A DNA stretch of 24,843 bases from Alphaproteobacteria bacterium (lineage in GTDB: Bacteria; Pseudomonadota; Alphaproteobacteria; M2410): positions 1 to 24,843 of the forward strand of contig JAJFIN010000313.1 in the NCBI GenBank assembly GCA_021774955.1. Reading direction: 5' to 3'. Positions 9,435 to 17,585 of the stretch are shown here, piece after piece. Within the stretch, counting starts at the first letter, position 1. Every line of letters begins with the position of its first letter. Made by a program: the position numbers and the translations under genes. A model generated the notes under the pieces. The model was not told the DNA's origin and did no database searches. It worked only from the letters and a program-made list of their open reading frames with translations.

Positions 9435-10190
9435 ATGGAAGGACGCGTCGCACTCGTAACGGGTGGCAGCCGCGGCATTGGCCGCGCTATTGCTTTGAGC
9501 CTTGCTGAAGCGGGGGCTGACATTGCGGTCAATTACCGTCGTGATGAAGCCGCCGCCCAAGCCACGGTCGAGGAAATCGAAAAGCTTGGCCGCACCGCGC
9601 GGGCTTACCAGGGTTCTGTGGCCGATCTTGAAGATTGCCAACGCCTGGTCGCTGACGTGCTCAAAGATTTCGGAAAGATCAGCATATTGATTAACAACGC
9701 CGGCATTGCCAGTCGTGGTAACACCATCGCCGACACTGACCCGGCGGAGTTCGAACGTGTCATCCGTACCCACACCTTCGGCCCGTTTTACATGAGCCAT
9801 CTGGTCGCCCCGCACATGCGCGATGAGCCGCGCGGCGACATCATTGTGATTTCAAGTGTCGCGACGCGCTACATGTCCGCCAACGGCGCGCCCTACAGCA
9901 TGGGCAAAGCAGGGTCCGAAGCCATGGCCTTCACCCTCGCCAAAGAAGAACGCAAATATGGCACGCGGGTAAATGTCGTTGCCCCCGGCCTCACCGTCAC
10001 CGATATGGGCGACCGCCTTTCGAAAGCCGCCATGGGCGTGAAAGAAGACATCCACGAACTCGACGCCGCCGCTCCCTTCGGTCATGTCTGCACACCGGAA
10101 GAAGTCGCCAGCGTCGTGCGCTTCCTGGTCTCCGATGACAATTCCTACGCCACCGGCCAAAAGATCGAACTCGACGGCGGTGGGCGTTAA
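9435..10190 (+). CDS. SDR family oxidoreductase (FabG-like)
   Basis: Classical short-chain dehydrogenase/reductase of 251 residues, NAD(P)-dependent. The cofactor loop is TGGSRGIG at 9-16 and NNAG is at 87-90. The catalytic Ser141 (VISSVA), Tyr154 and Lys158 (YSMGK) are in place, as is the PGLTVTDM loop. The position normally held by the helix-4 Asn of the catalytic tetrad reads His113 (RTHTFGPF). FabG-type reduction of 3-oxoacyl groups is possible but not proven. A clear AAGGAG site precedes the ATG by 7 bases. It follows dxs after 24 bases, so it probably shares the dxs transcript; in many relatives a tlyA gene occupies this place. Confidence 0.92.
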   Translation: MEGRVALVTGGSRGIGRAIALSLAEAGADIAVNYRRDEAAAQATVEEIEKLGRTARAYQGSVADLEDCQRLVADVLKDFGKISILINNAGIASRGNTIADTDPAEFERVIRTHTFGPFYMSHLVAPHMRDEPRGDIIVISSVATRYMSANGAPYSMGKAGSEAMAFTLAKEERKYGTRVNVVAPGLTVTDMGDRLSKAAMGVKEDIHELDAAAPFGHVCTPEEVASVVRFLVSDDNSYATGQKIELDGGGR

Positions 10191-10299
10191 GGAGAAGCTC
10201 TTCGCGCCGCAAGATTTTCATCGCGACTGTTGCAAATCAGCATGTTATTGACGGGCTGCATTGACCACAAATAGACAGACCCATGGATTAGGAAGAGCC

Positions 10300-11034
10300 A
10301 TGAAAGGTTTCGGTCCCTCGACCTTCGGCGAACTCTATGCTGAGGATTACGATAAATGGAATGACCCGGGGACGACGGATGAAGCTGTCGATTTGCTGTG
10401 GGAGATCGCCGCCAATCGGAAGACGTTAGAATTGGCAATTGGCACCGGGCGGATTGCGGTTCCCCTTGCGCAACGCGGTCTTGAGATCCATGGCATTGAC
10501 GCTTCGCCGGAGATGGTCGCCGAACTTCGGAAGCGACCCGGAGGTGCGACTATTCCGGTGTCGATTGGCGACATGGCAGATGTTGATATCGATGGGTCGT
10601 TCGATTTTGTTTTTTTGATATTCAATACTTTGTTTAATTTGCGCTCTCAGAATGATCAGATCCGGTGCTTCCAGAATGCGTCTACGCGGCTGAACGAAAG
10701 TGGATTATTTTTGATTGAGGCCTATGTCCCCGATCTATCAGAGTTTGTAGATGGACAATTTGTCCGTACTCGACATGTCGGGATGAATTCTGCATTTGTT
10801 GAAACAGCCGTTCACGATGCTGCGGCGCAAACCGTCGAATATCAACGCATTCATATGACCGAGACAGGCACACGTTTCCGACCACTTCCCGTTCGTTACG
10901 CCTGGCCTGCAGAAATAGATCTGATGGCTAAATTGGCTGGCTTACAATTGAAAGACCGCTGGGGCAGTTGGACGCGTGCGCCCTTCACCGGGACAAGCAA
11001 GATGCATGTATCGCTGTATGAAAAATCGAAATAA
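10300..11034 (+). CDS. Class I SAM-dependent methyltransferase
   Basis: Small-molecule type methyltransferase of 244 residues, probably cytoplasmic. The SAM-binding motif I is LELAIGTGRIAVP at about residues 44-56. The acidic ribose-binding residue follows in HGIDASPEM, and a motif IV-like stretch is DFVFLIFNTLFNL. The C-terminal half is beta-rich, as in class I enzymes with a substrate lid. The start at 10300 has AGGAAG 4 bases upstream; a TTG at 10261 is in frame but lacks support. The substrate is unknown. It is about 110 bases after the SDR gene and ends before a large palindromic repeat shared with the convergent membrane methyltransferase. Confidence 0.88.
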   Translation: MKGFGPSTFGELYAEDYDKWNDPGTTDEAVDLLWEIAANRKTLELAIGTGRIAVPLAQRGLEIHGIDASPEMVAELRKRPGGATIPVSIGDMADVDIDGSFDFVFLIFNTLFNLRSQNDQIRCFQNASTRLNESGLFLIEAYVPDLSEFVDGQFVRTRHVGMNSAFVETAVHDAAAQTVEYQRIHMTETGTRFRPLPVRYAWPAEIDLMAKLAGLQLKDRWGSWTRAPFTGTSKMHVSLYEKSK

Positions 11035-11050
11035 TCCAAAACTCAACGTT

Positions 11051-11149
11051 ATCCTGAGGAGGATGTGAAACATCCGTCTCGAAGGATAGAAATTTTACGT
11101 CTGCCAAACCTCCTTCGAGACACTCGCTGGCGCTCGTTCCTCAGGATGA
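11051..11149. repeat. Composite palindromic repeat, family A
   Basis: Two half-units face each other. The left is ATCCTGAGGA, an inner GGATG..CATCC hairpin, then GTCTCGAAGGA. The right is TCCTTCGAGAC, an inner ACTCGCT..CGCTCGT stretch, then TCCTCAGGAT. The whole forms a palindrome of about 99 bases between two convergent genes, so its transcript could fold strongly and end or stabilise both messages. No T tract follows it, so classical intrinsic termination is uncertain. Half-units recur at 1-34 and 20757-20850. Confidence 0.85.
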
Positions 11150-11186
11150 CGCCTTAGCGAGAAGTGGAGCTGGGAGGTCTATACCA

Positions 11187-11753
11187 TCAAGCGCGATGCC
11201 TCCCAAAATATCGACTAACGCGCTCGCAATAGTTTTTGTAATTCGCGCCGAAAATGCGCCTCAGATGCGGTTCCTCCACCCATCGAATATACAGATCAAT
11301 AAACAGCGCAAAAATCATCGCAAGTACCAGCGCCCAAAGAGAACGCCCCATCAAGCTCGCGCCGACAAAGCTCATCCAATAGCCGAAATATTGGGGATTG
11401 CGGGAATATCGATAGATCCCGTTTTCAATCAGCTTGTCCTCGCTCAGACCATAGACCCGCTTGAAACTCGCATAGGCTTTCCGCCCCAGAACGATAATGG
11501 CGAGCCCAACCATGATGAGACCCAACCCGCCATACCAGACAGGCGCATGGAGCGAGGTGTTGAGAGGCAGGGAACCGCGATCGAGCCACGCAGCTGTGTA
11601 GGTAATAAGCGCATGGCCATGCATCGCGACGCCAGACCAGACCGCGACCGGCATCGAGACATGGCCGCTTCTGGCGAAATCGCGTTTAACCGCAAAACCA
11701 AGTAGGAGCGACGCAGAAAGATTGATTACCGCGAGTGTGAGCAAAATTTCCAT
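11187..11753 (-). CDS. Membrane methyltransferase, isoprenylcysteine/PEMT type
   Basis: Integral membrane methyltransferase of 188 residues in the isoprenylcysteine/phospholipid methyltransferase superfamily. Four to five hydrophobic segments are visible (about 2-20, 33-55, 71-89 and 135-155). The C-terminal SAM-binding signature is complete: NGIYRYSRNPQYFGY at 111-125, then EEPHLRRIFGANYKNY at 160-175. Bacterial members methylate varied lipophilic or thiol substrates, and this one's target is unknown. The start at 11753 follows a GGAGG site by 4 bases; a longer frame to 11822 has no such support. It converges with the SAM methyltransferase across the palindromic repeat and is divergent from hflK. 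Confidence 0.88.
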   Translation of the reverse strand: MEILLTLAVINLSASLLLGFAVKRDFARSGHVSMPVAVWSGVAMHGHALITYTAAWLDRGSLPLNTSLHAPVWYGGLGLIMVGLAIIVLGRKAYASFKRVYGLSEDKLIENGIYRYSRNPQYFGYWMSFVGASLMGRSLWALVLAMIFALFIDLYIRWVEEPHLRRIFGANYKNYCERVSRYFGRHRA

Positions 11754-11892
11754 GGAACCTCCAAAGCATTTGTAGAGGACGCTAATTGCTCTAGCGGCTA
11801 GAGGGTCAAGAGCCTTTTGCACGGCTATCTTGAAGGGCTAACTCTCTTTATACTTACCGTTCATTTCGTGAGTCGATTTTCAGGAGATCTCC

Positions 11893-12882
11893 ATGGCCAA
11901 AAATGGCAAAATGGATCCGACCAATATTGTTCCGTTTCCGGTGCCGAAGGGCCTGCGCAATTATGTGCTGATTGCTCTGGCGGGCTTAGGTGTTTGGTTC
12001 GCCTGGTCAGCGATCTACACCGTCCCTACCGATTCAGTGGCCGTGATCCAACGCTTTGGTAAATATATCAATCAAACCTCGCCAGGCTTTCATTTCAAAA
12101 TTCCATTGGGTGTCGATACGGCGGTAATCGTGCCGGTTGAGCGCCAATTGAAACAAGAATTTGGCTTCGCAACGCAAGGCGCGCGGGATCCCTATCAAGG
12201 AACGCGTGACGGGATATTGGAAACCCGCATGGTGACAGGCGATCTCAATGCGGCTTTGGTCGAATGGATTGTCCAATACCGCGTTTCCGACCCGGTGAAT
12301 TTCCTCTTTCATGTCCGCGATCCGAAAACCACACTCCGCGATGTGTCGGAATCGGTGATGCGCGAGGTTGTCGGCGACCGAACGGTGGGTGAATTGATCA
12401 CCACGGGGCGCCACGATATTGGCGCCGAGGCGCTGATCAAAATGCAGGAGCTTGCGGTCAAGTATGAAATGGGCATCAGTATCGATCAGGTCCAAATGAG
12501 GAACATCAACCCGCCCGGACCGGTGCAGGAAAGTTTCAATGAAGTGAGTCAAGCTCAGCAGGAAAAAGAGCGACTGATCAATGAGGCCGATCGGGAGTTC
12601 AACCGGGTTATTCCTCTAGCTGAGGGCGAAAAAGACCAGCGCATTAGGGAAGCTGACGGATATAGACTAAAACGCATCAATGAAGCCGAAGGCGATGTGG
12701 CCCGTTTTAATGCAGTTTTGGCGGAATATATCAAAGCGCGAGAAGTGACACGGCGTCGGCTCTATATCGAAACCATGCAAGATGTCCTCCCGAACATCGA
12801 GGAGGTAATCATCGTCGATGAAAAAGCCGATAGCATTTTGCCTCTCCTCAATCTCGGCCAACAAAAAGGGGCGCAGCAATGA
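11893..12882 (+). CDS. hflK: FtsH protease activity modulator HflK
   Basis: Membrane-anchored SPFH/band 7 protein that, with HflC, forms a large periplasmic complex around the FtsH protease and controls membrane-protein degradation. A short cytoplasmic N-terminus is followed by one transmembrane helix at about 24-44. Then come the SPFH domain (SVAVIQRFGKY, PGFHFKIPLG) and a long charged coiled coil (about 215-285). Total length is 329 residues. The glycine/proline-rich N-terminal extension of enterobacterial HflK is missing. AGGAG lies about 6 bases before the ATG. The stop overlaps the hflC start (ATGA), giving translational coupling. Confidence 0.96.
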   Translation: MAKNGKMDPTNIVPFPVPKGLRNYVLIALAGLGVWFAWSAIYTVPTDSVAVIQRFGKYINQTSPGFHFKIPLGVDTAVIVPVERQLKQEFGFATQGARDPYQGTRDGILETRMVTGDLNAALVEWIVQYRVSDPVNFLFHVRDPKTTLRDVSESVMREVVGDRTVGELITTGRHDIGAEALIKMQELAVKYEMGISIDQVQMRNINPPGPVQESFNEVSQAQQEKERLINEADREFNRVIPLAEGEKDQRIREADGYRLKRINEAEGDVARFNAVLAEYIKAREVTRRRLYIETMQDVLPNIEEVIIVDEKADSILPLLNLGQQKGAQQ

Positions 12883-13847
12883 AACAGTTAAAGTTCGTCA
12901 TCCTTGCGATTTTGCTCGGAGCATCCGCAATTGTTGCGGTAAATTCACTTTATACCATCGATGAAGTCGAGCAGGTTATCATCACACAGTTTGGCAGACC
13001 AATTGGGGAGCCCATCACGACAGCCGGTCTCAAAGTCAAAAGTCCCTTCGTTCAAGACGTCAACCGGATCGACAAACGTATACTGGAATGGGATGGCCGA
13101 TCGACCGACATGCCGACCAAAGACAAGCTCTATATCGAAGTCGATCTCTTCGCCCGTTGGCGCATTGTCGATCCCCTGCAATATTTCTTGCGTTTACGTG
13201 ACGAGCGCTCAGCTCAATCGCGGCTCAACGATATTCTTGGTAGTGAAACCAGGAACGCCGTTGCCAAGCACGAGCTGATAGAAATTATTCGAACCACCAA
13301 AGACCGTGTTCCTGTGCGCGACGAAGTTTCAGCTGCGGGTGGAATCGAAGATTCCGGTGATCTTGTCCCCATTTCAAAAGGGCGGGTGCTGATAGAACAG
13401 GAAATTTATAACGCCTCCAAAGACAAGGTGACCGAATTCGGCGTTGAACTTCTCGATATCCGCTTCAAACGGATTAATTATAACGAGTCCGTTCGGGTCA
13501 AGATCTACGACCGGATGGTTTCAGAGCGCCGCCAGATCGCTGAACGGTTCCGTTCAGAAGGTAACGGCGAGGCCGCGCGCATTGGCGGCGAGCGAGTACG
13601 AGAACTCGACCGCATCCAATCGGAAGCCTATCGCGAGGTGGAAGAAATCCGCGGTGAGGCCGATGCCAAGGCCACAGAAATCTACGCCAAGGCCTACAAC
13701 AAAAGCCCGCAGGCTGTGGAGTTCTACGAATTCACCCGCACCATGGAAGCCTACCGCTCGATCATCACCAAGGATTCAACCCTGATCCTGTCGACCGATA
13801 GCGACCTGTTCAAGTTTTTGGAAGGCATGGACCCGGATGAGGATTAA
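12879..13847 (+). CDS. hflC: FtsH protease modulator HflC
   Basis: Partner of HflK in the SPFH complex that modulates FtsH. An N-terminal signal-anchor helix lies at about residues 5-21. The SPFH domain follows (EQVIITQFGRPIG, VNRIDKRILEWDG, ARWRIVDPLQYF), then the coiled-coil region with the typical RMVSERRQIAERFRSEG stretch at about 210-226 and a C-terminal region around FYEFTRTMEAY. Length 322 residues. The start codon overlaps the hflK stop by 4 bases. No degP-type protease follows, unlike in many alphaproteobacteria; the next gene is a convergent PAS protein. Confidence 0.95.
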   Translation: MKQLKFVILAILLGASAIVAVNSLYTIDEVEQVIITQFGRPIGEPITTAGLKVKSPFVQDVNRIDKRILEWDGRSTDMPTKDKLYIEVDLFARWRIVDPLQYFLRLRDERSAQSRLNDILGSETRNAVAKHELIEIIRTTKDRVPVRDEVSAAGGIEDSGDLVPISKGRVLIEQEIYNASKDKVTEFGVELLDIRFKRINYNESVRVKIYDRMVSERRQIAERFRSEGNGEAARIGGERVRELDRIQSEAYREVEEIRGEADAKATEIYAKAYNKSPQAVEFYEFTRTMEAYRSIITKDSTLILSTDSDLFKFLEGMDPDED

Positions 13848-13862
13848 GGATTCAACGACGGT

Positions 13863-14351
13863 CTATTCAGTCGGTGTAAAGACGATATGAGCGATAAACC
13901 TGTCAATCGCACCGCTGTCGCCACACAAAGGCAGGATCAACCCATCGAAATCAACGTGAGAACGATCAAGTGAGTGCAGCGCGTCACGGAAAAAGTATGG
14001 CTGATTGCTGACAGCGATTTCATTAAACGCGCTAAGCCATTTGGCCTGCACCTCAGGCGTAAGCTTACCGAGAGTTTGGTTGGTGAGATTAACGCCGATG
14101 GTTTCGGCATGCCTAACCCCCTGAAAGTGGATGGTGTAGTCGTGACCGGGATCAGCATGAATCTCCATGATGTCGACGAGAGATTCGTCCAGTTCCAACA
14201 AATCAAAGGCGCTTGCCGGTGGTGGAGTGGATCGCGCGTTGTCACAAACATCATGCCAATATCGAAGCGTCGCCTTCAGATCAGCGTGTTCAGGTTTTTC
14301 TAGAACCTGATCGAAAGTCTGTTGTTTGATACCGGAGTCCGCCAAATTCAT
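13863..14351 (-). CDS. PAS domain (PAS_5-type) protein
   Basis: A 162-residue soluble protein with the layout of the alphaproteobacterial PAS_5 family. An N-terminal helix with LRYWHDV is followed by a Pro-rich turn and FDLLELDESL. The PAS strands then include DYTIHFQGVRHAETIGVNLT and the closing strands after RSHVDFDGLILPL. The family is stand-alone, with no attached kinase or cyclase, and its ligand is generally unknown. It could sense a small molecule or protein partner. It is convergent with hflC, leaving 15 bases between the stops. The ribosome site is weak. Confidence 0.82.
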   Translation of the reverse strand: MNLADSGIKQQTFDQVLEKPEHADLKATLRYWHDVCDNARSTPPPASAFDLLELDESLVDIMEIHADPGHDYTIHFQGVRHAETIGVNLTNQTLGKLTPEVQAKWLSAFNEIAVSNQPYFFRDALHSLDRSHVDFDGLILPLCGDSGAIDRFIAHIVFTPTE

Positions 14352-14528
14352 TTTACTGAGTACATTATCGCGCCGAAGCAGGATGCTATGAGAAACACGT
14401 CCACCATTCTATTGATGCACTTACGAACATAACAAAATATCATGTTGAGGCTTAACACCGGGTATAAGGTTTTGTGAGTTTTACAAAATGTTAACTTAAT
14501 GACGTCGATCTATTTAGAGAGCCTAACT

Positions 14529-14900
14529 ATGAAACGCGGTTTACAAATTTTGTTAGCCATCATGAGCCTGATCCCGCTGAGTTTCGGCATCATGAACATG
14601 GTCTCCGGTGCGGCGCAATTTATTCCGTTGGAGCAGGTGACTGCCGAACTCGACAGTCAGTTCCGTTTTCAGTCGGCTTACTATTTCGGCCTGGCGATCA
14701 TCATCTGGTGGGTCATACCCAATCTCGAGCGCCACAAGACTTTAATCCGCATCTTGATCGGCGTGATCTTTCTGGGCGGCTTGGCACGCGTCTATTCATA
14801 CATATCAGTCGGGCCGCCCCCACCACAGATGTTCGCCGGCATGATACTCGAGCTGTCACTGCCGCTTTTGCTCATTTGGTTGAACAAGATCGAAGAATAG
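14529..14900 (+). CDS. DUF4345 membrane protein
   Basis: Small integral membrane protein of 123 residues with four hydrophobic segments. It shows the DUF4345 pattern: an LDSQFRFQSAYYFGLA stretch after the first helix, a charged loop NLERHKTLIRI, then FLGGLARVYSYISVG and a final helix ending LLLIWLNKIEE. The function is unknown. I use the ATG at 14529 because the first helix then begins directly, as is usual; an in-frame ATG at 14499 would add 10 residues. It is monocistronic as far as can be seen, with a broken gene converging from the right. Confidence 0.82.
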   Translation: MKRGLQILLAIMSLIPLSFGIMNMVSGAAQFIPLEQVTAELDSQFRFQSAYYFGLAIIIWWVIPNLERHKTLIRILIGVIFLGGLARVYSYISVGPPPPQMFAGMILELSLPLLLIWLNKIEE

Positions 14901-14908
14901 TGCGCCTT

Positions 14909-15195
14909 CTAATTTGACAGTTTTTCATCAAAAAATCTGAGGACACGGTCCAAGGCTTCACGCGTGGGTTCGCCATCGGCATCAATCAGATCAGCTGTGA
15001 GCACTGAATGCGGTGGCTTGTTACCGTTTGGGTTGCCGTGCTTAGCCTTAATTTCGATACCTTCGAGCAAGAAAGCCCTCTCTCCAAATCAGTTTGTCTC
15101 TCCGCACAAGGATATAGGGTTAACGCATTTCCACAATGGGGCCCACCGAAACAGCCGATTTCAGGGGATTCATATGGAACAATTTCGCTCGGCAT
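14909..15195 (-). pseudogene. Small unrecognised gene broken by a one-base frameshift
   Basis: From an ATG at 15195 the first frame reads sensibly to DLERG (40 residues, with Cys15, Cys21 and Cys30 in GCFGGPHCG and LYPC), then loses sense. The frame reached by a -1 shift near 15073-15086 continues as FLLEGIEIKAKHGNPNG and runs on through ADLIDADGEPTREAL to RFFDEKLSN and a TAG at 14909-14911. Restoring one base, for example in the GGG run (minus strand), gives one 95-residue protein. It is either a recent pseudogene or an assembly error at a short G run. I do not recognise the family. Codon choice and charge pattern on both sides of the break look like real coding sequence. Confidence 0.55.
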
Positions 15196-15335
15196 TCATC
15201 TTGCTTAGTAAAGTATTAAAAAGGTGCCGCGTGCCGATTTGACACAGATGAGCGCCGAGAAAGTTTGGGACTGGGTAAATGGTGGAGTGTCGCGAGGTGG
15301 GCGAGCAAGAAACGAATAACGGGATTGGGAGATTT

Positions 15336-15611
15336 ATGGCGCGCGCAAAAAGAACGATCCGTTGGGGTGTGAAAATAGCCGGATTCATGGGCGGCATGGC
15401 CCTGCGAGGTGTTTTGCTCTCTCTGCTGTTTGGTCTCGTCTGTGGCCTGGTCATCGCTTTCGTTGGCGCACAGGTTGGCTATTCTCAAGAGACATTGATG
15501 CTTGCCGGCGCCGCCTCTGGTTATGCCTCTGGTGTCATCGCCATGATCATCGTGCTCACCATGAGCATCCTCAAAGTGCGCGAGAAGCGCAGCTTGGCGC
15601 TGGCCGCCTAA
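15336..15611 (+). CDS. Small two-helix membrane protein
   Basis: A 91-residue protein starting MARAKRTIRWG, with two hydrophobic segments at about residues 17-44 and 54-77. Both are rich in Gly and Ala (GFMGGMALRGVLL, AGAASGYASGVIAM), and the ends are basic, suggesting a helical hairpin with both ends in the cytoplasm. GGGAGA about 4 bases upstream supports the ATG at 15336; a longer frame from 15279 has no ribosome site. No family is recognised and no function is proposed. It is 58 bases before the RNA methyltransferase. Confidence 0.6.
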   Translation: MARAKRTIRWGVKIAGFMGGMALRGVLLSLLFGLVCGLVIAFVGAQVGYSQETLMLAGAASGYASGVIAMIIVLTMSILKVREKRSLALAA

Positions 15612-15669
15612 CAAACTCAATTCTTGTAACATCCCTCTGTCGCCGCTATGACCCTCTCATTGGTCATTC

Positions 15670-17010
15670 ATGCAGGCAGCGCGAACTTTGCGCGGGACAT
15701 TCTCCTTGCGGCACAAACACTCAAATGAGCGCAAACGGCACAACCGACCGAAGAAAGTCGTTCCGACGCTTCAGAACGTTGAGTTGACGATTAGCCATAT
15801 CGGTCATCGCGGTGATGGCTGTGCTGACTATGAGGGCCGGACCATCTTTGTCCCGTTCACAGCGCCTGGCGATCACATTCGAGCTGACGTCACCGGAGAT
15901 CGTGGCGCGCTCATCGAGATGCTCGAGCCGTCGAAAGATCGGCGACAAGCGCCATGTCCTCATTATAGGGTGTGCGGAGGATGTTCGCTTCAACATCTCA
16001 CACAAGATTATTACCAGAGCTGGCAATTAAAGCAGTTCCACGAAACTTTGAAAAAACATAGTGTGTCTGCTGAAATCATTCAGCCTCTATTCACGGTTGA
16101 AGAAAACACCCGTCGTCGAGCAACATTGTCAGCGCTGAAGCGACGCGGCGAAATCACGCTCGGCTATCTCGCACCTAAATCTCACGACATTGTAGATGTC
16201 ACGGCGTGCCTGGTTCTCGACCCGGCCTTGGAAGCCCTCTTGCCCGCGCTTCGTATTCTTATGGGCGACTTGTTGGCCAATGGTGACAAAGCAAAGATCT
16301 CGATGACCAAGGTCGAAAACGGCGTCGATATCAATATTGAAGGATTTGAACGTGAATTGACCGCTGAGGAGCGCGGCAAGGTCGCCGATTGGGCACAAGG
16401 GGCCAATGTCTGCCGGGTTACATCAGACGGTGAAATCCTGGCTCAACATCGCGCGCCTTATCTGACCATCGCCAAGGAGAATATCGAAATTCCACCCGGC
16501 GCTTTTCTTCAGGCGACGCAGATGAGCCAAGAAAAACTGCAAACCCTGGTCAGCGAAGCGCTCGCAGACACAAAAGGTCCGGTCGCCGACCTTTATGCCG
16601 GATGCGGAACATTTACCTTGGCTCTGGCACACGATCGACCCATCCACGCCTTTGAAGGCGATGGGCATTGCGTAAAGGCGCTGATCAACACCGCACATCA
16701 CGCCAAAGGTTTGAAACCCGTTGAAGTATCCAAGCGAGACTTGGCCGACCGACCGCTCATGCCTGCCGAACTCAAGAAATTTGCCGGTGTCATTCTCGAT
16801 CCACCCAGAAACGGCGCGGCTCCACAAATCCAACAAATCACGGAATCAAGTGTGCCGTTGATCGTCTATGCGTCGTGCAACCCGACAACCTTCGCCCGCG
16901 ATGCCGCGCAACTCATCGAGGCGAGTTACACTCTCAAAACCCTGACGCCCGTGGATCAGTTCCTCTATTCCGCGCATCTAGAATGTGTCGGTGTGTTTGA
17001 GCGTGCATAA
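15670..17010 (+). CDS. Fe-S 5-methyluridine RNA methyltransferase (RlmD/RumA type)
   Basis: Methylates C5 of a uridine in RNA, most likely 23S rRNA, using SAM. A TRAM RNA-binding domain lies at about residues 36-90. Four cysteines, Cys96, Cys102, Cys105 (CPHYRVCGGC) and Cys180 (VTACLV), match the 4Fe-4S ligands of RumA/RlmD. SAM motif I is DLYAGCGTF at 307-315 and DPPRNG is at 377-382. The catalytic nucleophile is Cys403 (YASCNPTTFARD). Length 446 is normal. The first ~35 residues are very basic and unlike the family; a shorter start is possible. The exact target base, and so rlmD versus rlmC or another paralogue, cannot be read from sequence. Confidence 0.92.
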   Translation: MQAARTLRGTFSLRHKHSNERKRHNRPKKVVPTLQNVELTISHIGHRGDGCADYEGRTIFVPFTAPGDHIRADVTGDRGALIEMLEPSKDRRQAPCPHYRVCGGCSLQHLTQDYYQSWQLKQFHETLKKHSVSAEIIQPLFTVEENTRRRATLSALKRRGEITLGYLAPKSHDIVDVTACLVLDPALEALLPALRILMGDLLANGDKAKISMTKVENGVDINIEGFERELTAEERGKVADWAQGANVCRVTSDGEILAQHRAPYLTIAKENIEIPPGAFLQATQMSQEKLQTLVSEALADTKGPVADLYAGCGTFTLALAHDRPIHAFEGDGHCVKALINTAHHAKGLKPVEVSKRDLADRPLMPAELKKFAGVILDPPRNGAAPQIQQITESSVPLIVYASCNPTTFARDAAQLIEASYTLKTLTPVDQFLYSAHLECVGVFERA

Positions 17011-17025
17011 CGCAAACTTTTAGAC

Positions 17026-17195
17026 TGTCATTCCAGACGTTACATGAGCGCAAAGACAATTAGTTTTTGCTCTTATGCGAATGTTAGATCTGGAATCCAG
17101 AGCAGCAAGCTCAAGTGTTCGCGGCCCTGGATCTCAGATCGCTCACTTCCGTTTCCAAATCAAAGATTTGGACGGAACTGGCCTCTGAGATGACA
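17026..17195. repeat. Palindromic repeat element, family B
   Basis: About 170 bases bounded by TGTCAT and ATGACA. The first arm, ATTCCAGA, pairs exactly with TCTGGAAT about 60 bases on. A second hairpin inside the right half pairs TTCCGT..CCAAATC (17147-17161) with GATTTGG..ACGGAA (17165-17177), flanked by TCTCAGA and TCTGAGA. The 24-base core at 17077-17100 recurs at 20059-20082 with one difference. It lies downstream of the RNA methyltransferase and could shape the 3' end of that message. Confidence 0.75.
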
Positions 17196-17245
17196 ACTTC
17201 AAATAAATCACGCACCGCACCATAAAACTAGCTTTGACTCTCGAA

Positions 17246-17274
17246 TGGTACATTGGTACCAATATATCTAGATA
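17246..17274. promoter_or_regulatory. Adjacent palindromes, possible operator
   Basis: Upstream of the ribbon-helix-helix-like gene lie the perfect palindromes ATTGGTACCAAT (17252-17263) and TATCTAGATA (17265-17274). The hexamer TGGTAC is repeated directly at 17246 and 17254. A TTGACT at 17234 could be a -35 box, but no -10 box at good spacing was found. Repeated short sites of this kind suit a small dimeric DNA-binding protein such as the product of the next gene. The assignment is inferred. Confidence 0.4.
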
Positions 17275-17298
17275 ACAAATGAGAGAAATGCGAATCCC

Positions 17299-17580
17299 AT
17301 GGCCCCGAAGCCCAAATCAAAGAAAACCGCTCTAAAGACCAAAAGAACCATCGAGCGCGTTCAGACCGGTGTCCGGATCGAGAAGCGCATCTTGAAAGTT
17401 CTGAAAGCCATGGCCCAGCATCACGAGATCAGTTTAGGCGATCTGATTGAGGGCATCGTGCTGCACAATTTCGAAGGCATCTGCCCGTTCAAAGGAGAGG
17501 CGGTCGATCGGATCAAGGATTTAAAACGCATTTATGAGCTCGACCTCAACGCCTCTGACAGTCATCAATTAGTGGAGTAA
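17299..17580 (+). CDS. Ribbon-helix-helix-like small protein
   Basis: A 93-residue protein. A Lys-rich tail of about 20 residues is followed by a strand (TGVRIEKRILKVLKAMA) and two helices (ISLGDLIEGIVLHNFEG). That order of one strand and two helices is the ribbon-helix-helix plan used by dimeric repressors and antitoxins, and the basic tail fits DNA contact. The C-terminus (VDRIKDLKRIYELDLNASDSH) is acidic and helical. It stands 5 bases before the next gene, so the two form a unit. Palindromes directly upstream could be its own operator. Function as a regulator is inferred from fold-like pattern only. Confidence 0.68.
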   Translation: MAPKPKSKKTALKTKRTIERVQTGVRIEKRILKVLKAMAQHHEISLGDLIEGIVLHNFEGICPFKGEAVDRIKDLKRIYELDLNASDSHQLVE

Positions 17581-17585
17581 ACATT

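Noticed and set aside
9177..9815. A 212-codon minus-strand open frame across the dxs-SDR junction
   Set aside because: It lies opposite two clear genes, has no family pattern and no ribosome site.
11829..11854. Possible heat-shock (sigma-32) promoter before hflK: CTTGAA followed by TATACT
   Set aside because: The spacing of the boxes fits neither sigma-32 nor sigma-70 well, so it was not listed as a feature.
14909..15080. The RFFDEKL ending of the broken gene as an alpha/beta hydrolase C-terminus
   Set aside because: Only the last few residues resemble that pattern; the joined protein is too short and lacks any hydrolase motif.
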